A DNA stretch of 34,179 nucleotides from Candidatus Omnitrophota bacterium (GCA_023247075.1 JAHFHD010000008.1:1-34179), one strand, 5' to 3'. Shown: positions 1 through 9,304, counted from the first letter of the stretch. Numbers and translations are program-made. The notes: generated from the sequence alone by a model not told the origin.

Positions 1-1
1 A

Positions 2-565
2 AAAGAAAAAGTTCAGGCAGCATTCAAAAGAGGCAAGGGCGTGATTTTGTTATGTGCTCACTTGGGAAATTGGGAATGGATTGGGCTTCGGATGGCGTTT
101 GATGGTTTCCCGTCAAGTGCCATTGCCCGCTCACTCAAGAATCCATTTCTGTACCGCTACATCATGAAAATCAGGGGACTGACTGGCCTTAAAATTGTGA
201 ACAAAAATGGCGCTACGCGCGAAACGCTTCGCATATTAGCAGAGGGCAAGGTGGTGGGTATTGTGATGGACCAGCATGAGCGGCAAGGTTCGGTTCAAGT
301 TGAATTTTTTGGCCGGCCGGCATTTACTACAACACTTCCCGCTCGCCTTGCGCTTAAGCGGGAAGCGGCTGTGTTTCCCATGGTATTTCAAAGGTCGCAA
401 AGTGGTCCGTCCCGTTTCATTTACGAAAATGAATTTCCCCTGATTAAAACTGGAAACAATGAGCAGGACATTTTTGAGAATACAAAGCAATACATGCAAG
501 CGCTGGAGCGCCAAATCCGCACTCAGCCCGGCAACTGGCTCTGGATGCACAAGCGTTGGCGATAA
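2..565 (+). CDS. Lysophospholipid acyltransferase family protein (LpxL/HtrB-like), 5' truncated by window edge
   Basis: Frame stays open from base 2 (KEKVQAAFKRGKGVILLCAHLGNWEW); 'AHLGNWE' is the LpxL/HtrB HxxxxxE-type motif; 'GIVMDQHERQGSVQVEFFGRPAFTTTLPARLALK' is typical of the family. Confidence 0.85.
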   Translation, partial: KEKVQAAFKRGKGVILLCAHLGNWEWIGLRMAFDGFPSSAIARSLKNPFLYRYIMKIRGLTGLKIVNKNGATRETLRILAEGKVVGIVMDQHERQGSVQVEFFGRPAFTTTLPARLALKREAAVFPMVFQRSQSGPSRFIYENEFPLIKTGNNEQDIFENTKQYMQALERQIRTQPGNWLWMHKRWR

Positions 566-639
566 TCCCCAATCTATTTCCCCCTTCATCTGCTTCTGTT
601 CTTGACCAAAATATGTAAACTCAGTAAACTATTTAGCTT

Positions 640-1578
640 ATGAGACTGCAAAGTTTTCTTTCCCAAGCTGGAATTTCAAGCCGCCGGAGCGTTGTAGACG
701 CGCTCGCGAGTGGAAAAGTGCAAGTAAACGGAGAAGAAGTTCGGATTCCGTCCTACCCTATTTTCCCAGGAAAAGACACCGTCCTTTTTGAGGGAAAAGT
801 AGTCAAGCTTTCCAAAAACAAAAGCTATTTTCTTTTTCACAAACCCAAGGACGTCATTACAACAGCGCGTGACACGCACGGCCGCAAAACCGTGCTCGAT
901 TTTTTTAAGAATGCACCTGAGCGGCTTTATCCCGTTGGGCGTCTTGACAAAGACACAACTGGTTTGCTGATTGTCACTAATGATGGCGATTTGACCAATC
1001 GACTGACTCATCCTCGCTTCGGCGTTCGAAAAATTTATGAAGCAACTCTCCAAAAGAAAATTTCAAAACCCCAAATAGAGCAGCTTGAAAAAGGGATTTT
1101 GCTTGAGGGAATTCAAACAGCTCCTTGTGAAATCCGGTTTTTAACGCCAGGGGAAGAAGGTGACAAACTTGAAGTCACGCTTCACGAAGGAAGAAAGCGC
1201 CAGATCAGGCAAATGTTTTTGAGTTTAGGTTTTGAAGTGTTAACACTTTACCGCAAGCAATACGGCCCGATTAAGCTAGAGGGATTAAAGCCAGGTGAAT
1301 ACCGCGAGCTCACTAGCACTGAGGTTCAAGCGCTTAAAGCAGTTTCTTCCAAAGAAGCCGGCCGTCCTGAGAATTCAAATTTTAGAAGGCCGCAAACTCC
1401 CAAGTGGCGCCGCCCACCCGGAGCAAGGGACGGAAGGCGAGATGGTAATAGAAATAGAAATAACAGGAATAATCGCGCCAGAGTACCTGGGCGCTCAGGG
1501 GCAGTGAATCAGGGCGGGCAAGGGCAAGCGCCGCAGGGAGAAGCAAGCATCAATTCTGAGCCCAACACGACCATCTAA
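640..1578 (+). CDS. rluB: 16S/23S rRNA pseudouridine synthase, RsuA/RluB family, with basic Arg/Asn-rich C-terminal tail
   Basis: N-terminal S4-like domain (MRLQSFLSQAGISSRRSVVDALASGKVQVNG), catalytic GRLDKDTTGLLIVTNDGDL, and EGRKRQIRQMF. Confidence 0.88.
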   Translation: MRLQSFLSQAGISSRRSVVDALASGKVQVNGEEVRIPSYPIFPGKDTVLFEGKVVKLSKNKSYFLFHKPKDVITTARDTHGRKTVLDFFKNAPERLYPVGRLDKDTTGLLIVTNDGDLTNRLTHPRFGVRKIYEATLQKKISKPQIEQLEKGILLEGIQTAPCEIRFLTPGEEGDKLEVTLHEGRKRQIRQMFLSLGFEVLTLYRKQYGPIKLEGLKPGEYRELTSTEVQALKAVSSKEAGRPENSNFRRPQTPKWRRPPGARDGRRDGNRNRNNRNNRARVPGRSGAVNQGGQGQAPQGEASINSEPNTTI

Positions 1579-1952
1579 GCGGAATAAGAAACAGATGCTT
1601 TTGGGCCTTCCCACACAATTACTTCTTCCAGTATCGACGCCTGAATAATTTCAGGTTTGTTTAATTCCGTAAAAAACCATCGCGCAATATTTTCAGAAGT
1701 GGGACTTAGGACATCAAAAGGCGGGATGTCATTAATGTAACGATGGTCAAAACGCATCGCCAAATTCCGCAGCACTTCCTCAACATGGACATAATCAATT
1801 CCAATGTCTTCATGATCAAGTTTGGCGCACCTGAATTTCGCTTCTACTTTCCACGAATGGCCATGAAGGGGCTCTGGGGCACCTTTGTAACTTCTTAAAT
1901 TGTGCGCTGCTTCAAACTGAGCTTCTACTCGAATCACATATTTTTCAGTCAT
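1575..1952 (-). CDS. queD: 6-carboxytetrahydropterin synthase / 6-pyruvoyl-tetrahydropterin synthase family (QueD)
   Basis: FEAAHNL, LHGHSWKVEA, DHRYIND and PTSENIARW motifs; 4-bp convergent overlap with the upstream pseudouridine synthase. Confidence 0.88.
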   Translation of the reverse strand: MTEKYVIRVEAQFEAAHNLRSYKGAPEPLHGHSWKVEAKFRCAKLDHEDIGIDYVHVEEVLRNLAMRFDHRYINDIPPFDVLSPTSENIARWFFTELNKPEIIQASILEEVIVWEGPKASVSYSA

Positions 1953-1965
1953 GAGGTTTTTCCGT

Positions 1966-2207
1966 GTGTCTATTTAGCTTTATGAAGGCACTGCCTCATT
2001 TCTTTTTTTGTCATTCTGAAGGAGCCCCGCAAATTTATTCTGCGGGGCGAACTGACTTGTCCGCCAGTATTTTGGCGGAAGAATCTGGCAATCACTAGAT
2101 CCTTCGCGGAGTTTACCCTGAGTGCTAGATCCTTCACTTCGTTCAGGATGACAAGCGAAGGGCTCAGGATGACAACCAATGGAAACTTTAGAGAGCTGAA
2201 CAGTTAC
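1966..2207 (+). mobile_element. MITE-like element copy A (242 bp)
   Basis: TIRs GTGTCTATTTAGC / rc GTAACTGTTCAGC; flanks TTTTCCGT (1958-1965) and CTTTCCGT (2208-2215), 7/8 target-site match. Confidence 0.85.
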
Positions 2208-2439
2208 CTTTCCGTCAATGTCTTTCTATTCCTAATCAAGCGTACAAAATGTAAGTTTCTTTACCTAAACCGGAAACCCTAAAAGGGGAATGAAAGTCAC
2301 TTTTTCCATTTATTTACTAAAATAATAATCGTAACTCCCCTTGAGGGTAGACAAAGAATTAGACGTATTGTAAACTATTTGCTCTCATTCTTCCAAGAGG
2401 TCATTTTCCTACATTCGATAACTTTGAAAGGAGTTGCAA

Positions 2440-2766
2440 ATGGCCACAACTGTATTTACAGATGGTAATTTTAAGACCGAGGTGCTTGGGGCCAAAGAGC
2501 CTGTGCTGGTTGATTTTTGGGCGGAGTGGTGTGGGCCTTGTCGTATGGTGGGGCCGATTGTCGAGAAACTCGCGCAAGATTATTCTGGGCGGCTTAAGGT
2601 CGGTAAAATTAATGTAGATGAGAATTCAGAAACCCCAGCGCAATATGGGGTACAGGGAATCCCAACTATCATCTTCTTTAAGGGTGGTGAAGAAAAGAAG
2701 CGAATTGTCGGGTATCAACCGGAAGAAAAATTAAAAACTGCAGTTGACTGCGTTCTGACTGTCTAA
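2440..2766 (+). CDS. trxA: Thioredoxin
   Basis: WAEWCGPCRMVGPIVEKLA active site and GIPTIIFFKGG; ATG at 2440 preceded by an AAAGGAG Shine-Dalgarno (the ORF track starts at 2434). Confidence 0.95.
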   Translation: MATTVFTDGNFKTEVLGAKEPVLVDFWAEWCGPCRMVGPIVEKLAQDYSGRLKVGKINVDENSETPAQYGVQGIPTIIFFKGGEEKKRIVGYQPEEKLKTAVDCVLTV

Positions 2767-2780
2767 CGAAGGGAATTTGA

Positions 2781-3614
2781 GTGCAAGTGGCAGCTGAAGC
2801 AAAATTACCTTATTTGGGGACAAATGGATTCCCGCTTCAATCAGGTGCGGTGTATGGCCCTATTCATTCTCGTAGATACGGTTATTCTCTGGGGATTAAT
2901 CCACTTCCTGTTAGTTACAAGCTTTGTGATTTTGATTGCGTGTACTGCCAGTATGGATGGACACCAAAAGGCGTGGGAGAAGAGCGAACGGATTCTGGCG
3001 AAAAAAAACCACGTGAAAAGTTCAAACCAGCCGCTCTTCTTCTTCAGGAAATCGAAGAAGCGTTTCAAAAAGTATCTTCAGAACATGTGCCTATTCGCGT
3101 CATTACGATTGCCGGAAACGGAGAGCCTACTCTTCATCCAGAATTCCCGGAACTTGTTGACAGCCTGCTTGAATTACGCACGCGGTATTTCCGCAGCGCT
3201 CCACTCGGTATTTTGTCTGACGCGTCTCAGTGTCACAGGACTTCGATTAAGGATGCGCTTGAAAAATTAGATGAACGCTGCATGAAACTTGATGCTGGAG
3301 ATTCAGAGACTATTCAGATGATAAATCGGCCTCGAGGTGATTTTCGTTTGGAGAGAACCGTTGAAGCGTTGAAAAACTTGAAGGATGTCACGCTTCAAGC
3401 CATGTTCCTAACGGGCAGTTATGACAACACGCATGAAGAGCAGGTGAAAGACTGGATTGACCGCGTTCAATATGTGTCGCCCATGCAGGTTCAGGTGTAC
3501 ACGATTGACCGTCCTCCGGCAGATTCAAAAATTCTTGCGGTTGAAACATTAGTCTTACAAAAAATTGCAGAGCAGTGTTACAGGCAAACTGGAATTCCAA
3601 CGGAAGTATTTTAG
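2781..3614 (+). CDS. Radical SAM protein
   Basis: CDFDCVYCQYG (CxxxCxxC-type cluster motif), TIAGNGEPTLHPEF (GNGEPT motif of the COG0731-like radical SAM group). Confidence 0.85.
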   Translation: MQVAAEAKLPYLGTNGFPLQSGAVYGPIHSRRYGYSLGINPLPVSYKLCDFDCVYCQYGWTPKGVGEERTDSGEKKPREKFKPAALLLQEIEEAFQKVSSEHVPIRVITIAGNGEPTLHPEFPELVDSLLELRTRYFRSAPLGILSDASQCHRTSIKDALEKLDERCMKLDAGDSETIQMINRPRGDFRLERTVEALKNLKDVTLQAMFLTGSYDNTHEEQVKDWIDRVQYVSPMQVQVYTIDRPPADSKILAVETLVLQKIAEQCYRQTGIPTEVF

Positions 3615-3626
3615 TAATTAATTTTC

Positions 3627-3810
3627 GTAACTGTTTAGCTCTCTGAAGTTTCCATTGGTTGTCATCCTGAGCGCAGCGAAGGATCTAAGTTCACTAGATT
3701 CTTCCGCCAAAATACTGGCGGACAAGTCAGTTCGCCCCGCAGAATAAATTTGCGGGGCTCCTTCAGAATGACAAAAAGTCAAAAATCACTTCAAAGAGTT
3801 AAACAGACAC
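3627..3810 (-). mobile_element. MITE-like element copy B (184 bp)
   Basis: Ends GTAACTGTTTAGCTCTCTGAAG and rc GTGTCTGTTTAACTCTTTGAAG; perfect 8-bp flanking duplication TAATTTTC (3619-3626, 3811-3818). Confidence 0.92.
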
Positions 3811-3820
3811 TAATTTTCTA

Positions 3821-3868
3821 ACTCCCCTCAATCCCTTCTTTACAAAAGAGGGGGTTAGGGGAAGTTGA
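3821..3868. repeat. Short member of CTCCCC...GGGGAG palindromic repeat family
   Basis: aactcccctcaatcccttctttacaaaagagggggttaggggaagtt; same words as 8738-8858 and 22333-22460. Confidence 0.75.
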
Positions 3869-3906
3869 GATAATTGTGCAAAACATAATAACAAGGAGAT
3901 GAAGGA

Positions 3907-4944
3907 ATGAAAATTTCACAAGGGAAGTTTAACGGCTTAATTCGACTTTCAAATTCAAAAGGTGTGATTGCGGCAGCGGCAATGGATCAAAGAGGCTCGC
4001 TCCAAAAAACAATCGCTAAAGCAAGGGGCTGCAATGAAAAAGAAATCACAGCTGCTCAAATGGAAGAATTTAAAGTAAGCGTTTCAAAAGCGCTAACCCC
4101 TCACGCCACTGCGATTTTGCTTGATCCCGAATTCGGACTTCCAGCAATGAAAGTGCGCGCCAAAAACGCCGGAGTTTTACTTGCTTATGAAAAAACTGGC
4201 TACGATGCTAGTGAGCCTGGACGTTTGCCGGATTTGCTTGACCATGAGTCTGTTGGCCGCATCAAAGAAAAAGGCGCTGATGCAGTTAAAATTCTTCTTT
4301 ATTACACACCGGATGAAACGCCAGAAATCAATGATGTGAAACATGCGTGGGTAGAGCGAATTGGCGCTGAATGCACCGCTCATGACATTGCTTTTTTTCT
4401 GGAGTTCGTGGGTTATGACCCAAAGGGCGGAGATGAAAAGGGAATTGAGTACGCAAAAAGAAAGCCCTCAATCGTTACGGGAAGCATCACTGAATTTTCA
4501 AAATCCCAGTATCAGGTGGATGTGCTCAAAATTGAAGTGCCTGTGAATATGGCTTATGTTCAAGGGTCCAAAGCCAATACAACCGGCCAAGCGGCCTACA
4601 CGCGCGAAGAAGCTAAAAAACTTTTTCGTGAATCGGCAAATCAAGCCAAGAGGCCGTTTATTTATTTGAGCGCTGGCGTTAATGATGATGTATTTCGCGA
4701 AAGTCTTGAACTTGCAACAGAAGCCGGAACCAATTGGGCAGGTGTTTTGTGCGGCCGCGCGACATGGAAAGACGGCGTTCCAATTTATGGGAAAAGCGGC
4801 GTCTGTGCTTTAGATGAATGGCTTCTCGACAAAGGAGTTAAAAATATTCAAGCTCTTAATCAAGTGATTGAGCGTGGTGCTCGCGGGTGGTGGGACACGT
4901 ATGGCGGCCGGGACAAAATTCAAGTTGTGAGCAGCGCAAAGTAG
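3907..4944 (+). CDS. Tagatose 1,6-bisphosphate aldolase-like protein (LacD family)
   Basis: N-terminal VIAAAAMDQRGSLQ, ILLDPEFGLPAM, VDVLKIEVPVNM and FIYLSAGV segments are LacD-like; SD AAGGAG upstream of ATG. Confidence 0.82.
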   Translation: MKISQGKFNGLIRLSNSKGVIAAAAMDQRGSLQKTIAKARGCNEKEITAAQMEEFKVSVSKALTPHATAILLDPEFGLPAMKVRAKNAGVLLAYEKTGYDASEPGRLPDLLDHESVGRIKEKGADAVKILLYYTPDETPEINDVKHAWVERIGAECTAHDIAFFLEFVGYDPKGGDEKGIEYAKRKPSIVTGSITEFSKSQYQVDVLKIEVPVNMAYVQGSKANTTGQAAYTREEAKKLFRESANQAKRPFIYLSAGVNDDVFRESLELATEAGTNWAGVLCGRATWKDGVPIYGKSGVCALDEWLLDKGVKNIQALNQVIERGARGWWDTYGGRDKIQVVSSAK

Positions 4945-4956
4945 ACTTCTCCTTAT

Positions 4957-5922
4957 ATGAAGAAACGCCTTCTCGGTAGAACCAGTCTCTTGATTTCAGA
5001 GATTGGTTTTGGCGCTTGGGCAATTGGCGGAACCAGCTACGGACCTACAGATGACCGCGCTTCGCGCCGCGCGCTTTCATTTGCGTTTGAGCAGGGAGTC
5101 AATTTTTTTGATACCGCAGACACCTATGGCCATGGTCATAGCGAGAAATTAATTGGGGAAACATTCCGCAAAAGCTCAATCAGGAAGCAAGTCATTCTTG
5201 CTTCAAAGGTCGGATGGGATTTTTACCACGGTGCGAGCAAAAAAAATTTTGATGCAGCTTACATTCGGTTTGCTTGCGGGGAATCTTTAAAACGTCTCAA
5301 AACCGATTACCTCGATTTATACCAGCTTCACAATCCCTCTTATGAACTCATTAAAGAAGGAAATGTGTTTAAAGTTTTGACCGACCTGCATAAGGAAGGA
5401 AAAATCCGTTTCTGGGGAGTGTCTATTCATACGGTCGAGGAAGGGACCAGTGCCATTCAAAATGGAGGCGCAGACACGATTCAGGCGGTCTACAATTTAA
5501 TTGATCAAAAAATCAGAGAAAAATTAATGCCCAATTGCAAAGCGCATGACATGGGGCTGATTGTGCGCGAACCACTTGCTTGTGGTTTGCTCACAGGTAA
5601 GTATTCGCTAGAGAGCCGGTTTCTTAAAACCGACCACCGCAATCGCTGGACTCAGGAAAAATTGAAAGATGATTTTAAAAGAATCGAACGAGTGAACCGT
5701 ATTTTGGAGCCAAAAAAAATAAGTTTGAAACAGGCTGCCATCGAATTTGTGCTTTTGAGTGACTCGGTTTCATGTGTGATTCCGGGAATTAAAACTGAAG
5801 AGCAGCTTCAAGACCATTTGAATGCGCTCAAACATCCGAAACTGGAAATGCCAGAAGCCGAACGCTTGAAGGCGCTTGTGCAAGATGACGAGCTGTTTCA
5901 AATTGGGGCGTACAGGAATTAA
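4957..5922 (+). CDS. Aldo/keto reductase
   Basis: LLGRTSLLISEIGFGAWAIGG, FFDTADTYGHGHSEKLIGE, YLDLYQLHNP, CVIPGIKTEEQLQDHL. Confidence 0.92.
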   Translation: MKKRLLGRTSLLISEIGFGAWAIGGTSYGPTDDRASRRALSFAFEQGVNFFDTADTYGHGHSEKLIGETFRKSSIRKQVILASKVGWDFYHGASKKNFDAAYIRFACGESLKRLKTDYLDLYQLHNPSYELIKEGNVFKVLTDLHKEGKIRFWGVSIHTVEEGTSAIQNGGADTIQAVYNLIDQKIREKLMPNCKAHDMGLIVREPLACGLLTGKYSLESRFLKTDHRNRWTQEKLKDDFKRIERVNRILEPKKISLKQAAIEFVLLSDSVSCVIPGIKTEEQLQDHLNALKHPKLEMPEAERLKALVQDDELFQIGAYRN

Positions 5923-5923
5923 T

Positions 5924-6427
5924 TTTGTCATTCTGAGGCGCCCCTACGAGGTCCCGTAGGGAAAGCCGAAGAATCTAGCGAATGCGAGATCCTTCGCTCG
6001 CGCTTTTGCCGGCGCTAATGCGCCAGTACTCATCGTGACGGACTTGATGTCCGTCTACGATGATGTGCCGGCGCCTAATGCAGGTGCCAATGCACCAGCA
6101 CTAATAGTAGGCAACTTTGGACGTTGCCTACGATTATGTGCGCCAGTACTCATCGCACTGCGCGTTTTCTCGTGCGAGCACTTTCCAGAGAAGAACTGGC
6201 ATTTGCCGCTTCATGCGGCAAATACTACTCGTGAGAATTTTGATATTCTCTACGAGCATGACGTTCTTCTCCGGAAGTGTGACGGACTTGTTGTCCGTCT
6301 ACGATTATGTGCTGGTTGCATTGGCACCTGCATCAGGCGCCGGCAAAAACGCGAGCGAAGCATCTAGCAAACTCCGTAGAATCTTACATTCGCTAGATTC
6401 TTCGCCCTGCGGGCTCAGAATGACAAA
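5924..6427. repeat. 504-bp compound palindrome of modular hairpins with inverted termini TTTGTCATTCTGAG/CTCAGAATGACAAA
   Basis: Outer arms share gaagaatctagcgaatg and gcgagcg..ttttgccggcgc as inverted copies. Inner hairpins: GACGGAC-ttgat-GTCCGTC, GGCAAC-tttggac-GTTGCC, TTTGCCGC-ttcat-GCGGCAAA, GAGAAT-tttgat-ATTCTC, GACGGAC-ttgtt-GTCCGTC. Confidence 0.85.
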
Positions 6428-6468
6428 TCTGGTATGAATTTCACAAGGCTTTAAAGCAATGCTTTGGT

Positions 6469-7452
6469 TCAACTCTTCCTGCCAACAGGTTGAGCCACCT
6501 TTTGATTGCAGAAGGGGCAGATGGTCAATAGTTTCAAAATTGATTTTCCGCATTTGCCGCAAAAAACGGTGGTCGGGTCTTTTTGTTCGCGCATTCTTTC
6601 GATGATTTGACTGGTCAAGTAAAACAGGGAAATCGTGCTAAAGCCAACTGCAAGAAGGAAAAGTGATTCAAGTTCTACATGTGTAAAGATGGGTTTTAGC
6701 CCCAGAAATTTGCGCGCAAGTCTAAACAAATAACTTCCCAAAATGACTGTGTAAGCGCTAATTAAAATACGGTCGAGAGCAGGCGATGAATCGATTCCAA
6801 ACAAACACCGGTAAATAAAAAATGGAATTCCAAGTGCAATCAGAATGGGAAATCCGTAAGTCACAAACCGGTGAAAGAGTGTTTTTTTTTCAAAGGTCAT
6901 TTTCAGATTCACTGGCAAGTCGCTCGCCAGTGCTCGGTCAGACAAATTGATTCCATACAGAAAAAGTCTTGCGTTGATGTGATTGGTAATGACTTCCTGA
7001 TCTTTTGGTTTCAAGATTCGCTCGAGGAATTCATGTTCTTTTTTGGCAGTCCGCCAAAAGAGCGCGTAGCTTTCACCAGCAAGTTCCTTTTTACCGTCCA
7101 GCGCGTACCAGTCGCCGTGAATCAAGTGAGCGAGTGGATTGTCAGGGTCAATTTGAAGCGCCTCCTCAATCATAATTTTTGCGGCTGAAAGATCTTTTTT
7201 GGCAAGGTAACGCCGCCCGGCTTCTACCGTAGGCCTTAGGGAGGAATTGAGTGCATCTTGAAATTCGTTGTGATGGATGGATTCATCGACCCGGGAAAGC
7301 ACGTCAAAAAGTGTTTCTTCGTATGGATTTTGTACAACCGAATTATTTTCTTTGGCGTGGAGAATAGAATTTTCACTCGAGGTGAGGAACGCACCAATCA
7401 ATAAGCCCAGGACAACAGGACGACCCAGCTTCATAAGTACTATTTTACTCAC
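6469..7452 (-). CDS. Predicted membrane protein with TPR-like segment and C-terminal zinc ribbon
   Basis: Helical repeat segment (SAAKIMIEEALQIDPDNPLAHLIHGDWYALDGK), several hydrophobic segments, C-terminal CGKCGKSILKLLTICPFCNQK zinc ribbon. Confidence 0.6.
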   Translation of the reverse strand: MSKIVLMKLGRPVVLGLLIGAFLTSSENSILHAKENNSVVQNPYEETLFDVLSRVDESIHHNEFQDALNSSLRPTVEAGRRYLAKKDLSAAKIMIEEALQIDPDNPLAHLIHGDWYALDGKKELAGESYALFWRTAKKEHEFLERILKPKDQEVITNHINARLFLYGINLSDRALASDLPVNLKMTFEKKTLFHRFVTYGFPILIALGIPFFIYRCLFGIDSSPALDRILISAYTVILGSYLFRLARKFLGLKPIFTHVELESLFLLAVGFSTISLFYLTSQIIERMREQKDPTTVFCGKCGKSILKLLTICPFCNQKVAQPVGRKS

Positions 7453-7501
7453 TTAAGCAAATCATTCCATTGATTTTTATGAGACGGCGGTTAAAATGAA
7501 G

Positions 7502-7718
7502 GTGTCTGCTTAGCTTTATGAAGGCAAAGTCTCATTTCTTTTTTGTCATTCTGAAGGAGCCCCGCAAATTTATTCTGCGGGGCGAACTGAAGAATCTAGC
7601 AATCGCTAGATTCTTCGCGGAGTTTACCCTGAGCGCTAGATCCTTCACTCCGCGCAGCAGCCCTTTAGGGTCGTTCAGGATGACAACTAATGGGGACTTC
7701 AGAGGGTTAAACAGTTAC
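7502..7718 (+). mobile_element. MITE-like element copy C (217 bp)
   Basis: Ends GTGTCTGCTTAGCTTTATGAAG and rc GTAACTGTTTAACCCTCTGAAG; perfect 8-bp duplication AAATGAAG (7494-7501, 7719-7726). Confidence 0.92.
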
Positions 7719-7746
7719 AAATGAAGTAAAGGCTATTGCCGCGTCA

Positions 7747-7820
7747 AGATTGAAATTGCAACTGCCAATTTCAATCTGGTACAGTACCTTGATCTCCTAA
7801 AAATAAATCTGACAAGGTGC
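7747..7820. promoter_or_regulatory. Tandem hairpins upstream of metallophosphoesterase (possible structured leader)
   Basis: AGATTGAAATTG-CAACTGC-CAATTTCAATCT, 12-bp perfect stem, then GGTACAGTACCTTG...CAAGGTGC. Confidence 0.4.
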
Positions 7821-7865
7821 CATTCTCAAAATACTAAAAATCTTAAAGGTGAGTGAGATTACAAA

Positions 7866-8738
7866 ATGTCCATAATCATTACCTGGTGGTGGCTATTTCT
7901 TATTTTGTTTGCGGTAGTGCTTACCGCATGGGCATTTTTTCTAGAGCCCCGTTGGTATGTGCTCAGAACAGTGAAGATTCGCCAAGTCAAAAAACTCAAA
8001 CACCCAATCACCATTCTTCATTTGTCAGACATCCACTTTATTAAAAAAATTGGTCACAAAAAAAGTTTTTTTCAGAGGCTTTCAATGCTGAACCCGGATT
8101 TAATTTTCGTGACCGGTGACGTGATTGACTGTGACGACGGCATCTCTACCGCCGCTCAGTATCTTTCAGGGCTGAGGGCAAGGTATGGAACCTTTCTGGT
8201 GCTCGGCAATCACGATTATTACGATTACCGGACCTGGGACAATATTTCGTACCATTTAATGCTTCAAAAGAATTCTCCGCACCGAAATGATGCCGAGCGT
8301 TTTGTGAAAGCGATGCAGCAAATTGGCGTGAAGGTTTTGGTGAATGAGTCAGTCGAGTTTAATGTACATGGCGCTCAGGTTTTGATTGGCGGCACAGATG
8401 ACCCCGTCACACAAAAAGTGGAATTTGAACAAGCACTTCGTGGATTAAGCCCCAAGACATTCAATATTCTTTTGACGCATCAGGCGGATGCGCTTCTCAA
8501 ACTTTCGCATGGCGGCCTTGATTTAGTTTGTGCTGGGCACACTCACGGCGGACAAATCCGGATTCCATTTTTTGGCCCTATTTTTTGCGACAGCAAGCTA
8601 CCCCGCAGGTTTGTCAGCGGTCTTCATCTCTACAAAGGAATTCATCTTTTTGTTTCGCGTGGTTTGGGCGCAGGCCGCCATTTGTTCCCCCGGTTCGCTT
8701 GCCGCCCTGAAGCAGTGATGCTTGAGCTGCTTCCGTAG
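7866..8738 (+). CDS. Metallophosphoesterase, YkuE/YaeI-like, N-terminal membrane anchor
   Basis: ILHLSDIHF, VTGDVID, VLGNHDYYDY, CAGHTHGGQIRIPFFGPIF calcineurin-like metal-binding motifs. Confidence 0.9.
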   Translation: MSIIITWWWLFLILFAVVLTAWAFFLEPRWYVLRTVKIRQVKKLKHPITILHLSDIHFIKKIGHKKSFFQRLSMLNPDLIFVTGDVIDCDDGISTAAQYLSGLRARYGTFLVLGNHDYYDYRTWDNISYHLMLQKNSPHRNDAERFVKAMQQIGVKVLVNESVEFNVHGAQVLIGGTDDPVTQKVEFEQALRGLSPKTFNILLTHQADALLKLSHGGLDLVCAGHTHGGQIRIPFFGPIFCDSKLPRRFVSGLHLYKGIHLFVSRGLGAGRHLFPRFACRPEAVMLELLP

Positions 8739-8858
8739 AACTCCCCCTAACCCCCTCTTTAGTAAAGAGGGGGAGTTAAAGCATTTCCTCCCCTTTTTTT
8801 CCGCCAGAGGAGGGATCTGCCATCTTTTGGCGGAAAAGAGGGGACAGAGGGGAGTTAG
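8738..8858. repeat. CTCCCC...GGGGAG palindromic repeat, two-hairpin form
   Basis: aactccccctaaccccctctttagtaaagagggggagttaaagcatttcctccccttt...aaaagaggggacagaggggagttag, with an internal ccgcca...ttggcgg stem. Confidence 0.8.
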
Positions 8859-8935
8859 AAGAAATATGAGGGTTTTACGACATTGACTTTAAATAGCTGC
8901 TCGTGTATCTTCTGTTTTAAGGTACGGTGAATGTC

Positions 8936-9304
8936 ATGGACAAATCAAATCAAAATTCATCCGAGTCAGATTCAAGGGCAAAAAGCTTTCTGACGAGTAA
9001 GGACCTTCTTTTAATTCGCAGGCAGATTCGCCTTAATTCGCTTGTCATTGACCGCACGATTTGCACCATCGATTTGCTCATTAATAGGGAACGCTGCCCT
9101 GAAGATGCTCGTCCCTTACTTCAATTGCGCAGGCGCCTTGATGTCGCAATGTCTGAAAATGACACTTTTCGCAGGGTGCTTTGGCGGTACGTGCAAAGCG
9201 TGGAAACCGGGGAAGTATTTGAAGAGCTTGATGCTGTAACCTATTTGGTGCGCCAGATTCGCTCTAGGAAGAATGCTATTTTTGCCCAATCTGCGATGAA
9301 GTAA
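8936..9304 (+). CDS. Hypothetical small helical protein
   Basis: Uninterrupted ORF of about 122 codons with an ATG at 8936 (the ORF track starts at 8927); no recognised family. Confidence 0.5.
   Translation: MDKSNQNSSESDSRAKSFLTSKDLLLIRRQIRLNSLVIDRTICTIDLLINRERCPEDARPLLQLRRRLDVAMSENDTFRRVLWRYVQSVETGEVFEELDAVTYLVRQIRSRKNAIFAQSAMK

Noticed and set aside
236-589. Antisense ORFs over housekeeping genes (e.g. 236-589, 676-1053, 21653-22090)
   Set aside because: Opposite strand carries clear protein families; these ORFs show no recognisable family or RBS.
1970-2179. ORF on minus strand (SPSLVILNEVKDLALRVNSAKDL...) and similar ORFs at 7518-7724 and 25232-25438
   Set aside because: Entirely within MITE copies; typical spurious ORFs produced by this palindromic repeat.
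5924-6427. CRISPR array or integron attC array
   Set aside because: No equal-length direct repeats with unique spacers, no cas genes and no integrase; the symmetry is inverted, not array-like.
6035-6562. Overlapping small ORFs 6035-6367 (+), 6117-6437 (+) and 6305-6562 (-)
   Set aside because: They are read-through of the 504-bp hairpin region; repeated peptide fragments (DLMSVYDDV / DLLSVYDYV) reflect the DNA palindromes rather than a protein.
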